Part shown: in pieces, positions 1 to 12,894 of the stretch | How positions within the stretch are numbered: position 1 is the stretch's first letter | How the letters are laid out: the number at the start of each line of letters is the position of its first letter | Source: Polytrichum commune | Lineage: Eukaryota > Streptophyta > Polytrichopsida > Polytrichales > Polytrichaceae | Assembly (NCBI GenBank): GCA_950295325.1 | Contig: OX485803.1 | Location: forward strand, 38,333,554 to 38,397,553 | DNA: 64,000 nt | Reading direction: 5' to 3' | Position numbers and translations under genes: made by a program | Notes under the pieces: model-generated | Seen by the model: only the letters and a program-made list of their open reading frames with translations | Told to the model about the DNA's origin: nothing | Database searches by the model: none

Positions 1-171
1 TTGAATTCAAGCTTTCATGGCTCTTTATCTTCTGACCTTATTCAGAGGCCCAGTCAAAGGCAGCCTTGTACTAAACTACTTTTGTCTTGGCACTTTGTCG
101 ATGTAAATGTGGAGGTTGGTGCTGTTGTTTAGTTGTTTAGATGTGGAACTTATGGTTTTTTTCATTTGCAG

Positions 172-748
172 GTGCAATCAGGAGATCAAGCAGCAAAATC
201 CTCGAAGGTAATGGAATTGCCTGCAAAACTTGATGGACTTGAGTTGACAAACCACATCAAGGACCTATTCTGTGATGTTGCCAAGCGCGAAATGACCCTG
301 CACTCTGTTGTCACCATATCCGGAGACTCATTGCTCTGGAGATGGAGGCATCACTTTAAGGTACTGCAGAATCTAATCAATTCACCACATCTGTTGTTGT
401 ATAGCAAGAGCCGTCACCTTGCTTTGGTTCATGTTGTTCTCTAGGAGTGTATTTAACTGCTTAGTGTATTCAAGTTGAAGAGCTCTTGGCCTTCTGCCAT
501 CTCTATCTATAGGTTGCTACATTTTTTGACAGAGATGGTCGTTCACTTTCTGTATAGAACCTATCCTGCAGAATCAGGAATTCGTAAGGCATTTGTCATC
601 TATCCATAGAAGCATATTGTGATCTAATTGCACCTGTATTTGTTTATTGCAGATATATGTAAACAGTGAGATTAAGGTGGATCCCATCTTCCTCAACGTG
701 TTAGATCAAGATAATCAAGCACACTTGGAGATGGCTTCGATTATTTGA
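172..748 (+). CDS. C-terminal two exons of an unrecognised plant gene (5' part outside window)
   Basis: Two coding exons join in one frame. Exon 172-360 (63 codons) follows a T-rich acceptor ending TTTGCAG. The intron 361-652 begins GTACTG and ends TTATTGCAG. The last exon 653-748 adds 31 codons and a TGA. The splice junction is phase 0, so the frame continues without adjustment. The encoded tail contains LDGLELTNHIKDLFCDVAKR, then SGDSLLWRWRHHFK, and ends HLEMASII. It is soluble-looking, with mixed charge, a Trp-rich patch and no membrane segment. I do not recognise the family. The strongest evidence that it is real is the matching phase and good splice sites, which repeats here do not show. 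Its first exons must lie to the left of base 1, and its start codon is not visible. Confidence is moderate because only about 94 residues can be seen. Confidence 0.62.
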
Positions 749-1439
749 TTCAAATTTGGGGAATACGACACAAGAACATGGTTGAACTCATCAAGCTGTA
801 CAGGACACTGATGATATTTGTAGCGTATATTTGTGATTTATACACCTGAGATTTCAGAGATTAAGCAGTTATTTTGTGCTCCTCCTGGAGATACAACTGT
901 TGGCTTCCAATCCAACAACCTGCCCTAAGGCATCGATTTGTTGACCGGAGGTTGGTGAACCTCTTTTGAATTTTGAGGTTCGCTGGGAAATTTGCAACAA
1001 GGTTGCTGAGCTTGTGATTTGTTTAATTCCTATAGTAACATTACCCTAATTTGCATGTGTGAATTTGATTGCAAGTAGCAGCAAAATCACCTGGGTGGCT
1101 TTGTGGTACATCTTTTGCAGGTAGAGGGAATTGACTCCTATTGATCTTTACTCAGACTTTCTGGCCTTACCGAATTCCTCCTCTTTCTGTTCAAACATCT
1201 CCTACAGCTTTGCTGGAAGAATCATCTGACATTCCTCATCATTAGATTGTTCAAACTTTGAGGTCACTGCAATATAATAGTCCAACTGATCTTTGGCTCT
1301 TTCTCTTGAATCTTAAAACTCTGTTAACCTTACACATCTACGAAGAAGGTATGTATATTCACTTTTATTTTGTCAATGTACACTGAGCATTGGGAGAAGG
1401 AATTGTTCAATGCAAAGCTCAATCAGAGGGTATAAGGTA
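749..1439. other. 3' flank of the left-edge gene
   Basis: This follows the stop codon at 748 and probably begins with the 3' untranslated region. No open frame, repeat or inverted repeat of note was seen, and no poly(A) signal could be assigned with confidence. Confidence 0.4.
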
Positions 1440-1930
1440 TGACTTTCCTACTTGAAATGCGAGGATTGATTGAAAAGACTTGAGACTCCCTAATAAAATA
1501 TTTCTTAAATAGTGGTCATTGAAACTTATCTCTAATGTAGTTCTATAGTGGATAGTGTGTTTAATTTTTATTGCATTGTAAGAGCAAAAGTGGCATGTCT
1601 AATATCCCTAGAGATAGGGTTAATCAACCATTGTCCAATTTCAATGGCAAGTCTATGAGTCGAGGTGCGTTGGGGTGGTGTCAATGGTTGCTTCAAATTC
1701 ACATTCGCATTTGAGAAAGTCCTTGAGAACATGACATGTTATAATGGACACCAATTAGAAAATTGGTCAATAGCTTGTATGCCATTGCAAAGTTTATTCA
1801 TTATAGAACACAAACACAATGTGAGATTAAAAAAATAAAATAATAAAAAATAAAACATTAAAAATAAAATGGAGGCAATTGAGGTGGTTGTCCAATTCAT
1901 CTTATTAGTTGTCATGTTCATTAAACCATG
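1440..1930 (+). repeat. Diverged dispersed repeat (relative of 48360-48480)
   Basis: Part of this stretch, around 1480-1550, resembles 48380-48470 in the same orientation: both carry GCTTGAGACT-like or CTTGAGACT text, then a CTATCTCTAATG-like or TTATCTCTAATG segment followed by an AGTTCTA word. It looks like an old interspersed repeat with no coding capacity. Confidence 0.4.
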
Positions 1931-2264
1931 TGAATCATGGGGAGACATCCACTAACATGTGAAATCAAACTGACATGTGGATAGTAGGGATAACGACTCC
2001 CAATTGCAATGATAGTAATGCAATGTTCTTCAAGATGCTTGAGGTGCAAGGTGAATTAGTCGTCATAACACTTGGATGTTGGACAAATGGTAAGGTGTTC
2101 AAGAAACTTTTCTTACATTGGTGCAATCATCACACTGATTATCCCAATTATTGCATGTTGTTATTTAGAGTTTTGCAGTACAATAATGTCTTCCTCAAGA
2201 ATTCAAGTTTTACTAATGGAAGTTCAATAGGTTGTTTGGTCATTTTTAAAAAAAAAAGATTTTT

Positions 2265-2640
2265 GCTCTCTTCCCACCTAACTTTAGCAAATAACCAATG
2301 TCTTTCCTAAAAACTGGGGGAAGCCCTCTCAATTATGGTAGATTCACCTGACTATTTTGGTGGACCTTCAAGAACTTACTTTAGAAATTTTCGAGTAGGT
2401 TAACTTAAGTAGCTTTCAAACATTTTCAGTGCTTTATCTACTGAGCAATGACATGTTGGATAGTTTTTATCCCATCCCCAAATGTCTTATCACTCATCTA
2501 TTTTACCATTGGTCCAAAAAGGGAGAGTTGCAACTCAGTGTATGTGCCACTATATCTTTTGAAAAGGTTATCTGTTACAGTGATATCAGAGAAGAAGATC
2601 ACTCATGCAAGCCTTCTCTCCAAAGCTCATGGTTAATTAG
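2265..2640 (+). repeat. Partial relic of the inverted-repeat element at 33557-34066
   Basis: The stretch aligns by eye with the left half of 33557-34066. Both begin TTCCCACCT(A/G)ACTTTAGC and share CCTAAAAAC, TAAGTAGCTTTCA, GAGCAATGA/AAGCAATGA and TAGTTTTT(A/G)TCCCATC in the same order. The right terminal inverted repeat is missing, so this is a broken copy. A further diverged copy of its distal part appears near 4630-4680 and 5075-5150, on both sides of the inserted element at 4684-5074. Confidence 0.5.
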
Positions 2641-4683
2641 GTAGTTTGTGCCCCTACATTCTCCTCTCTTGCAGGATTCTTACAGCATTATTGGAGCTCC
2701 CGATTTTGTGTCCACATCGACTCATGACGAGTAATGTAATTAATTCTATGTATTTGTTGTAGTACTACTAGTCATGAACCAGATCTACAGCTATTCATCA
2801 TTCTTGCAATGTTCAGTAGGCGAAGGTGGAATTAATTTCCATACAGAAAAGAGCAGAATGTAAAGAATTAACTTAGTTGCCACTTGAAAATGGATTAGAA
2901 ATTCTCATGTTGGTACTTTCGAAGTCTTCACTAGCTCCATGGATATGCCTGTCTGCTCCATGAGTAGATCCCTGTGAACAGATCATTGCTGTAAATAGTC
3001 GAATCTACATTAATCATAGAACCAATGCAGAATGATTAATAACATCAGAACCGTGAAGATAAAATATCCAAAGTGTGATCTCGCTGTGTGTGTGTGTGTT
3101 GTTCCTCCATATGTAATAGACAGCTTGACCTATCTCTGAATTAAACAACAGATAATTTCAAGTACTCAAGCAGCCATCTCTTGATGCAGTTCTAAATGTC
3201 ATTCCTCCCTGAGACCTGATTCATTTGCAAGCTGTGGTCACTGGTGGCAACACAAACTGTTGAGTTAAATTTGCGGACTTTGAGAAAACTCAGTAATGGA
3301 GAATTGGTGTTGTAGTTCTCAATGTTAGATGGAATAGAAAGAGTTGCAGGGCGTGTTATATAGCCCAGAATTCATTGCAGAAATCATCAGGTGGACCAGC
3401 TAGTTGGCGGGGGTAATTTACGGCACCGGTTTTCAGCTGTTGGAAAACATTTTCTCTAGTCAAGAAGTTTGAGTTTCACTTGGATTACTAAATTTCTGTT
3501 CATCCTTACATGAGCACTGGTCAGACGTTAACAGCAACATAGTCTATAGCTAGCTGTTGCAGGAAATTACTTGTAAGCATGGTCGACTAGTGCTACGCTT
3601 AAGAAATACCTACTGAAGAAATGCCTCCTTCTACAGCGAATGTTTCTTTTGAACAATACACATGCAATAATCATATATGATATACATGCTCACCATTTGT
3701 GTTCTTTCCTTCAAAGTTCAATCTGCAGTAGGTAATTGGGAACTCGTAAACATTAGTACTGGCGTATGTGGTATATTACTTCCTCGGCAGCCATTTAAGT
3801 TCCAAATTGCATGCTACAAGTGCCCCTGCACAATGTCACCTGACGTTGAGCTTCATGTGACAATTTTATGTTATTGTAATGGTTTCTAGATGCGAAGGTT
3901 GGTGTCTGGCCAGAGACTGATGCAGGAGTTTGCAGTGTAGCTTGCTCCAATTTAAGGATGTGGCGAATAAATCAATCTGCAGAATTTAAGGAGCACTGGA
4001 GCTAAATCGGCTGTGGATCATTCATCATTGTGAGACAGGCACAATGCTTCTGGTCTACTTGTTGTAAAGATAGGCATTTTCATCAACATTCTTCACTATT
4101 TCCACCACATCGTCCTCATCAATCTCATCGTCCTCATCTGGGTAGTAATGGACAAGGATCACGTTATCTTCATCTTCATCATCCTCCACGACATAGATAC
4201 CTGCATGCATTATAATGCACAGGGTCACAATCATGCATCTCATTCAGAAAATTTCCTTCCAAGCTTTCGATCCGTTATTGCTCACTAACAATGGGTAAAA
4301 CAGTCGTGAGCAGTGAAGTTTATGAGAAACACAAATTTGGGAGACATTGTGGGCTTACTAGGATATTGATGGTTGAATCTCTCCCTGAGTTGCTCCCTCA
4401 TGCTTGCGTTTCTGTAGATGGCAGGAGCATAGATAGAGATGGTTGCCTGGATGCAAACATATAATTAACAGGGGCCCTTTAATTAGTGGCATCATCTCTA
4501 CAGTACGATTGAAAGGGGTGCTGAACACATACATAATAATTGTTGATGCACATTTGTAATAACCCTGTAATTCTAGAGGAGAATGACGTAGTGGCCGCAC
4601 AAACCACCTAACCTTGAGTTGTCATATGATTGCGACAATGGTATGAGAGAAGAAAATGATTTCCCTTGCAAGCCCCCTCTTCA
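2641..4683. other. Intergenic stretch without recognised genes
   Basis: I see a short TG microsatellite near 3088-3100 and a GATGA/CATC-rich patch at 4095-4190 whose opposite strand would read as a short acidic peptide (Asp/Glu run). Neither shows splice sites, a conserved motif or a second copy. No gene is supported. Confidence 0.4.
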
Positions 4684-5074
4684 TAAGGTAGGGGTGGCAA
4701 TTTCCGTGCGGGTCCTAAAGTGACCCCTAGGGTCGGAAGCACCTATCTAGGTGCTTTTACCTGGGTTTACAAAAGCACCTATCAAGGTGCTTTTACCGTT
4801 CACAGTGTTGCCAGCATTGCATTGGCTGCCAGCGGTCGGTTTTAGAAATCCACCCTGTGGATATACCACGTACCCTATGTGCGAGTGTTGGTCACTCTAC
4901 AAGGTTTCCTTTAAAAATTTGTAGGAAATCACAGACATGCTGGAAAATTTTGATTTTTTCATAGTTGCTCTTGCACCAGCTTTTGCGGAGTGCTCAAAAT
5001 TTATAAAAAAAATAGTTTCAGCATCCCAACTAGGCACATCTGAAATTTGGACGGAAATTGCCACCCCTACCTTA
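4684..5074. mobile_element. Short DNA transposon with 24-bp terminal inverted repeats
   Basis: The ends are exact inverses: TAAGGTAGGGGTGGCAATTT and four more bases at 4684-4707, and the inverse at 5051-5074. The inner part TAGGGGTGGCAA is like the ends of some plant hAT elements, but no 8-bp direct flanking duplication is visible; the flanks continue the inverted repeat as TAAGG/CCTTA. If the TA at each edge is the target duplication, the element is 4686-5072. Near its left end are two adjacent small palindromes built on AAGCACCTATCNAGGTGCTT (about 4738-4795). It has no coding capacity. Diverged copies of the surrounding repeat at 2580-2690 lack it, which supports insertion. Confidence 0.75.
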
Positions 5075-6480
5075 GTTGGTGCATGATGTCAGTGATTTGA
5101 TAGACGTCTGTGATGAGTGGTTTGTGCTACTGCATTCTCCTCTAGAAAATGAAAGACTACTAGAACACTATGTGTGCTAGCTTGATCAATAAGCCATTCT
5201 TCTAGTCCTTCACCCTGATTAGTTGGCGTTTATCAAAACTTGAAATTTAGACACAAGACCGGCATATGAAACTACAAATTTACTCTTAAGTATTTCAAAA
5301 TCTAAACACTTTGGTTGCCACAGGTGTCAAAACATGGATGCATGATAATAGGGAAATTAATGTAATGTGTGACATTACGGAGCAATGCTGAATTTGCTGA
5401 ATTTGATGATTCCATACATGGGATGCGGATAGTGCCATGATATGCCCAAAAATATCCCGCACACAGGCTCAAAGGCACCGCTAGTTACACAAGAACTCCT
5501 CTGCACACAGACTCAATAAGAGTGAGCTCTCCACCTGAGCACAAAACACCAAACCAGATCCTAATTTCACTATAACATCAATTGATGTACTTGAAACAAG
5601 AAAAACAAAACTACATCACCATGAACCTGAGTATGAGCCAATAAACGGCAAGAACCGACCACTTCGTTACAGATGAACCAGTTTAATTTGAGAGACAACA
5701 AGATGAAGTTCATTTGAGAAATAACAAGATGAAGTTCAAGACTTCAAGAAAATTACCGATCGTTATAGAGGAATCTACAGAATAACCCTCAAATTAATGA
5801 AGAAAAACCTAAAGATCATAACATGTAACTGGTTGGACTTGAAAAAACAGTAGAATCTTGACTGATTATGCACAAAAATCTCCCCGGACACTGGTATGAG
5901 CAAAACAAATGGCTTAAACCCTAACTTACCAAATCTCTCCAAGTCTTTGTTCCAAGAAAGGTGAGTACAAAAACACAAATTCATGCGGCTGGCGACGTTG
6001 TCACCTTCTGTTCACTTTCTGTCAAGGATACCACTTTCTGCACTTCCAAAACCAAGCAATCTTGTACAACCTCTAAACTATTGCATACTAGTCACCTCGG
6101 ACCTTAGCGGAACTACAAGAATGGTGGTAAAGGAAAAATATCAAGATGACCTAAATGGGTCTCTCGATCAACATCCAAGCATGCTTCAAAGGGCCATGCA
6201 CTAGGAACTTGACCGATTATGCACCGAAATCTCCTTGGGCACTCGTATGAGCTAAACAAATGACTTTGTGAAGGCACTTGTGGTTCCTACATGCCCTTTA
6301 AACCCTAACCCACCCAAATCCTCAACAATTAGGATACTTCCTTGATGATATATGAGAGGGAAATGTGACAACAAGGAGGGAGATGTGAAGAAATCAGATC
6401 CTCTCCCTAGGGTTTGAGGATATAAGAGAGGGAGTGACATTACAAAGGGTGACATTACAGAGGGTAAGATGTAGTCTATG
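5075..6480 (+). repeat. Repeat-derived region with a local duplication
   Basis: Two segments resemble each other: 5858-5950 and about 6208-6325 share GATTATGCAC, AAATCTCC, CACT(G/C)GTATGAGC, AAACAAATG and TAAACCCTAAC in order. The segment 5644-5780 also resembles 61081-61200 (shared AACCGGTT/AACCAGTT, GTTTGAGA/ATTTGAGA and AGTTCAAG words), and a GATTATGCCCAAAATC relative occurs at 61922. This points to a dispersed repeat family of unknown class. No reading frame is convincing. Confidence 0.4.
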
Positions 6481-9473
6481 ATTTGGCTATATAATCTTCT
6501 TTTTTGTCATAAATGTTTTGCATACAAGTGTTTTCAATTAGAGATCCCATAAGTACTCTCAAAGAGGAGTGCTTCCCCCCTCAAGTAATCAAGAGGAAAA
6601 AAATTTGGAGAGAAAAAGTTTTGAAAGAGGGTCATAGGGGTAGGTAACTATAAAATCAGCTAGTAAATTTTCTTGCCATTCAAATATAGGTGTCCAAATT
6701 ATTGCTATGTTTTCTGGAATTAGGCACGCCTATCTTAGTGGGAAGAATACACTAAAATACAATATTCATGTCACATATTGTTTGAAGTTACCCAATACTG
6801 TTTTTTTTACTATTGATGTAATTTTTTTACCATGTAAAATTGTTCTATAATGCCCAAACAATAAATTTGACATCTGTTGGTAAAATATGCAATATAAAAT
6901 AATAGATATATCAATACGTAATTCCAAATAGTGAGTGACACTAAATGAAATATTTAATGTAGTGCTCAAAGTGTCTCATAGATACTTCTACCTTACCCAT
7001 GATCATTTAAGAGCTTCCGATATCTGGGCCGCTTATTATACTAAAATTGGGTATTTGACTCTACAGGCATTTAGGCTAATTTAAAATAGATATTTTTGAA
7101 ATTTTGACATTGTCTTTTACCAACCTGCAAGTTTGAAGTCTACTATGTTTTTTGGTCTTTATTTAAAGTTGATATTGTCTTGAAAATATTTTATTTTTAA
7201 GTTGACTTTGGTCCATTGAAGAATGACTTCCAATACAAGTCCTACCTTGATACAAGTCATGTAATACGCCACCTCGACATAATGACACAAATTTTGTGTA
7301 CCAAACGTTCCAATTCAAATCTACTTCTATGATATGACTGTGATAGGCCGGGGATTCGTGGCACTCATGTATTCTCATTAGTGAAAGTTCATTCATCTTT
7401 GCGGATGAGATGAACCACTTTAGACACTACCTCATGTCGTCGGCTCCTTGTCTCAAGTGTTTCAAAAATACCAAGTTTTAGTAGTTTTAAAAATCCTAGT
7501 CTAATCTAGTACTTAGGGCAACAATACAAAGGGGTAGAGACATCAAAAAATAAATAATGCCTCATATAGAAGCAAGTGGGTGCATCATGTGTTGCCAACC
7601 TATCACTACTAATCCGGTTATTTTTAAGAAATTAACATGGGCAAATGTTAAATACCCCAGGCTCACGAACTTTCGGAGGTATCAAATCTGGGTTGGGGCA
7701 ACCCTCTAGAGAAATCTTCTAAACCCGACTGAAAATTGTTGTCCGCCTTGCCCAACTTCGAAAAAAACATTGCTCTTGCATTCTTGAAGGTTGCTTGACT
7801 ACAAATCCCATATTGAGTGCACTTCACCTTCAAGGTCTAAAATCCAATATATATGTGCACTTCCAATTAATAAATAAGCAATTGATTGGGATTTCATTTC
7901 GGAAGTGAAACCATCAATGAAGCACGTAATTAACTTGGAGGTCAAAAACATTACAAAATCCTCATTAACATTGAGGTTATAATTTTGTGACTTACCATTT
8001 AAAATTATCTTTATCATTCTAATAATAGATTAATACAAGTGTTCATAATATGACCAAAATGAAACAATGAAGATATAATATAAAAAATATAACCAAAAAA
8101 GTAACATAATATAAAGTATAAATAAATGGTATGTTATTTGGAATTAGACTTGTGGGACAACGTTATAGATGGGGTATACTCAAAAAATCATAAGTTTCTG
8201 ACTATAGCCTATATGAATTATTGTAATATTTTATCCTCATCACATATTGTATTATCTTTAAAATCACCTGGTGTTCATTAATGATTTTCAAATAAATTTC
8301 TTTATATAATAATAATAATAATAATAGATTTTTTGAGTTCACCAATATATCATAAGGTGATATATATTATTTTGGCATATTACAAATGTTTGAGCAATCA
8401 CACCCATGCAAAATAAAGGTCTTATGAACAAAAAAATGTCTATGACAACACGTCATAATTATATGTTGCACACATTGATATCTTGCGTTATTTATGAAAA
8501 TAACCATGGGAGGTTAGAAAATAGGCTTAGAGCTTCAAGGCCACATCATTGCCCCTTGCCAACTAATTGATATTTACAAAATAGCTAATAATTCACAATA
8601 GCTATGAGGGAGAAAATAGGTCTTACATGCCTACTCAGAAGTGTTTCACTAAAGTAAGCTCCATCCGAGCTTCTTGATGGACTCATCTGATTTTTGTTAC
8701 CGGATGATTTTACTTGAGTGCTACGAATCCCTGGCCATTGTGACATTGCTAATACGACACTTCCGGATCATCCAAATGCCATGTTATAGAGGTAATAAAT
8801 GCATAGATGGTGGGTCCCACATATGTATAAGTATATAATTAAAATCAAATTTATGTAACTTCCACATGTGAAATGTAGAAGAAAAAAAAATTATGTAAAA
8901 TAATGTTAAACCATGGGAACTAAGGGAACTAGGTCCTTTGTTTCAAAACCTAATCAAGGGACTCATTAGTTTCTGTCTCTTTCACCCAAAACCTCAACGA
9001 AGGTGAACAATCTCTTTTTGAGTGTAATTCTGACTCTGAAATGCACAAGTGTGGTGCAACCACTTGACCAAGGTTTTATCAAAATTTGATTAAGATCAAC
9101 AACATGATATCAAAAAGGTTGTACCCAAGATTAAACAAGCAATTCTTTGGAGCTAGAAGGTTTGGACAGATATGGATCCTCATATTTTCTAAATTGTTGG
9201 AGAAAATCAAGAATATTGCTACCTGATTGGAGTGCAAAATTTGCTAATGAGGATCAACAAGGAAAATAAAGACTGACACAGAGTTCAAAGATTTGACACT
9301 TCTCATATGAAAACTATAGCCTGGACAAGATGAGATGTCATTTGAAGATTACTTGATAATGGAAGGTGAAGACATCATTAAAGTTGAATATTGCATGTCC
9401 CAACTAGGTGATATGGCCTTGAGACAAAGAATAAAACAATTTTGACCTTAATGTAAAGCCTTTGGACTGTTTA
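6481..9473. other. AT-rich intergenic stretch
   Basis: No gene, splice structure, paired terminal repeat or recognisable transposon protein was seen. It contains homopolymer A/T runs and an (AAT)n-like microsatellite at about 8309-8327. Confidence 0.4.
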
Positions 9474-9775
9474 GACGTTGATGAGAGACCTCCACTTATT
9501 ATGAAATTGGCAAATGCTCAACATCATTCTCAATTATTAGCTATATTTTTTTATGGATAACCCATTAGAGTTTATTCCTGCAAACGTAAGGAAAATGCAT
9601 GCCATATCGGAGAAGCTCAATAGGATATATGTTGTTAATTTGAAGTAGCAAAATCAACAAACTACTGAATCCTTCTTCAAGTCCACATACATTTCAAGAG
9701 AGAAATTTGCATTTGTAACAACATTTAAAAGAATATTTATCATGTATATGTGGCAAAATTTCTAATGTGTGTTTT
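9474..9775 (+). pseudogene. C-terminal fragment of a pogo/Tigger-like transposase
   Basis: Reading from 9474 gives an acidic stretch VDERPPLIMKLANAQ then HHSQLLAIFF. After a one-base frameshift in the T-run near 9550 it continues MDNPLEFIPANVRKMHAISE, KLNRIYVVNLK, an in-frame TAG at 9646, then QNQQTTESFF. The order of features (acidic lead, helix with a LL pair, KLNxM/I motif, terminal QxxxxxFF) matches the tail of the better-preserved relic ending at 53756. The family assignment is by that resemblance and general knowledge of plant Tigger-like transposases. It is clearly non-functional: frameshift, stop, and no catalytic core nearby. Confidence 0.55.
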
Positions 9776-11190
9776 CATGAAGTAACTCCTCATTATGACA
9801 AAGAGGACCAATCTGTCATATTATTGAATATGTAACACCTTGATGATTTGACGGTTTTCTCATTTTCCAAACTTGTCATATTAAAGAGGTAGGATTGTAC
9901 ACTAAATAGTCCTATAATTTGGGGCCACAATAACTTTCTAGAGCCCACACTAATTCTCAGCATGAGAATTAATGTAAGTCACGTTAATTTTTCATCTAGA
10001 TTAAATTTCTAGTAGGAGATTAATGTGGGTCACAACAATTCTTTTCTAGAAAGTTAATGTGGGTGATTGTTTGTTTTGTGTTATTTTTTAATGTAAGATG
10101 TTCGTTGGAAGTCTTCATAAAGACTTAGGGAGAGACTTGGGGTCTTGGATCTACGGTAATTCCACCTTAACTAGGAAATTAGTGTGGCCCACACTAAATA
10201 TTTTTACACTAATTAATGACACTTGGAGTGGAGTTCCTTCTTTGTTGATGTCCGTCACAAAAGGAACATAGAAAAATGGCAAAACATATGAACATCTTGA
10301 AGATGGCGTGATCATGCAGCTGAGGGAGCTTTGCAAAATGACTATGGAAAGAGAAAAATGCCTAAACATGCTTCCAACTCCAAAAAACCGTTTTTCTTCT
10401 TGTTTCATCCACATCGGGCCAAAGTTCATCCATAATGAACCAAATTTCAACCACATTGATTGAAATCGAATTCATGTTTCCAACAAACCCCTGCTATATG
10501 TTTAACATAACGTAAGACACCCTCTAAATGTACTCATCCTCCCATAAAAACATTTCATTCCAATCTTTGTTAGTCTATTTAACAAAAAGAGAGTAAACTA
10601 GCAAAATTTATTATACCGTATGTTATGTATAAAATGCTTATAGACATTTAATAAATCCTAATGTAGATCTAAACAAAATAAAAAATTTATGTCTTATGAA
10701 TATATTTCAACTCTACCTTTTGTTGCACATCATTTCTAAGTAAATTGCCAGTGAACTCCCCTAGCTCAAAGTGTATTGACAAAATTGCCTATAGAGATGA
10801 GGTCATCAAAAATACATAATATGAACTTAAACACAAATTATGGATCGCTAAAGCCTCCATAAAGTGCACTAACTTTGTCACTAAGGACTAAGGCAATGTG
10901 GTGATATTCTTAGAGGGTATCATAATGTTCTATCAATGTGTATCCACTGTAAGGTGGCACCTCTTTTGCCTCAAACAACTCCATATTTCCCCCTTCTAGT
11001 GCATCTAATAGTTTATGATTTGCTATTGTGTAAAGACTTGCAACATGTGTAGAAAGAGCCGGGGGGTGGACTCTTCATGCCACGTATGAACTAAAGTGAG
11101 TGTAAGAAGGGGTATTAGCATATTACATAATATACATAAGGAAGAGGTATTGTTTTGCTCTAGTGTGGACATTTAGAAAGGTTGTTAAGA
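9776..11190. other. Intergenic stretch with no recognised gene
   Basis: The text around 9950-10070 repeats short AGATTAATGTGGGTCAC-like phrases. Nothing else was recognised. The open frame on the - strand near 10151-10456 has no supporting motif. Confidence 0.35.
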
Positions 11191-11199
11191 ATGTTGAAG

Positions 11200-11800
11200 T
11201 AAAGGTAGATGTACAAAAGAAGCCCTATAGTTAAGTGAAAAACTTAACAATAGATGTGCTAGTTCCATCCAAGTCACGTTTTCATCCCTTGTGGCAATAG
11301 TTCTTAATGACTACCTTGTCCATTCTTGTTGGGGTTTGCATTTGGGTTCTAGGTTTTTTTTAAACTGAAGGCTTATGGGCTCCCTTGAGCTTTGCTCTAC
11401 GATTTGTGGCTAGTATTCATGAACTTGTCTTTATTTGCTTGATGCAATTGTTGAGTTACATGCTATTAATGAAAAAAATGTTCAATGACTTTCTTATTGG
11501 AATGTAAAAGGGGATTTTACATGTAATAAATGCTTTTTTTTAATCGATATTTATATTTTGTGTATGTAGTGAAGGCATTTAATACACTACATTGAAATAT
11601 TTAGTATAAATACATGACTCCATTTTCTAGCCTACCGTTAGTACGTATACACTTGTTTTTCTCTATACTCTACTCATATACAAGGAGTCTAATTTTATAG
11701 CGACCCACGTACATCAATTAGGTTTCCAATGAAGAGTCCCCCCCCCCCGTGGGTGAAAAAGGACATTAAGAGGAATCCAATGACACCATAAGTGTCTACA
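11200..11800 (+). repeat. Dispersed repeat; inverted relative at 48750-49350
   Basis: The inverse of 48750-49350 follows this stretch in order: shared words include TTCTTGTT(A/G)GGGT, GCATTTGG, GAGTTACATGCTAT, TTCAATGACTTTC and TTTCTAATGAAGAGTC or TTTCCAATGAAGAGTC. Identity is moderate, so the copies are old. A run of 11 C follows at 11738-11748. No coding content or terminal repeats were identified, so the class is unknown. Confidence 0.5.
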
Positions 11801-11942
11801 TCATTAGAGTTTTGGACCTCCAAAAGTTGCTTAAAACTTATCATAAGAAAATTTTCATATGCAAGGGTTATCATCCAAACTTCCTAGTTCTCTAAAAAAT
11901 GTAAAGAGCTTATTATAAGAGAATTTTTAAATATCTTGTTAT

Positions 11943-12356
11943 CCCAGGGAGTGCACTTAAAGTTAAGATTAGGAATACACGTGAGTGCGTTTTAATGGCA
12001 CACCCCTACAATACTTGGCCTTAAAATAGTTTTTAAATTAAGAATTTTTAAGTGCCAAATCATTACGTATATATCTCTCACTTGGTATAAATTTCAGGAC
12101 GAATTTTTTTAAATAATTTTTTTAAAATAAAATGATAGAAGTTTGAACTAAAATGCGTTGTTTTTTGCTTCAAAAATAAATTTAAAAATATTTACAATTG
12201 ATTTTTTTTGAAATTTATGCAACAAGAACTTTAGATTTTGTTTAACAACTTCATATTTGTTTTACAAATTTTAGATGATTTTTTAGTACATACATAGGGG
12301 GTCAAAAGTACGCACTCACGCGATTCCTAGTCTTAACTTTAAGTGCACTCCCCGAG
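11943..12356. mobile_element. Non-autonomous DNA transposon, 414 bp, with ~48-bp inverted ends
   Basis: The left end reads CCCAGGGAGTGCACTTAAAG and continues to GTGAGTGCGT. The inverse of the right end reads CTCGGGGAGTGCACTTAAAG and continues the same way, with only a handful of differences over about 47 bases. The element is flanked by the 8-bp direct duplication CTTGTTAT (11935-11942 and 12357-12364), as expected for hAT insertions, although the end sequence is not a classic hAT end. The interior is AT-rich and has no open frame. Local CTTATTATAAGAGAAT-type repeats in the flank make the exact duplication slightly uncertain. Confidence 0.75.
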
Positions 12357-12894
12357 CTTGTTATAAGAGAATGAGAATATACCTTAACGTGACGTATAAT
12401 CACAACGTGACAACGGATTCAAAAACATCACACCAGTGGGGAGTAATCCCAACAATTTATCACAATCACCCTCTAGGTAATTGTCCAGTCAACTGCTACC
12501 TAACTATCAATATAGTAGTCAACTACAAAATAAATAAATAAAAAGAACACCAAAAATCAACAATGAATCTCAAATTTCTTGAACTATTAGATATTGTTGA
12601 AGCAAAATCTAGCGGTTCATAAATTTTGTTAGGTATTTATTGAAGTTGATTATTACTACCAATGGACCAACATCCGATTCCTCCAAGTGAATTGCTACAA
12701 TCAACCTAGAGTAGATGGCTAAGAGTAGTGAACTGCTAGTCAACTACTAACAATAATAGATTTCAACAAAATTTCCCCCAAAAACAAAAGTATTCAATTC
12801 AATTTTTATATATTTTTTATTATTGTTATAAAAAATGGATTTTTTTTACATTTTTACAAAAAAAAATTCATTTTTTTGGAAGGTTGACCAAATT

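Noticed and set aside
4055-4243. Acidic 62-codon frame on the - strand (Asp/Glu run)
   Set aside because: Produced by a CATC/ATCTTC-rich simple-sequence patch; no other support.
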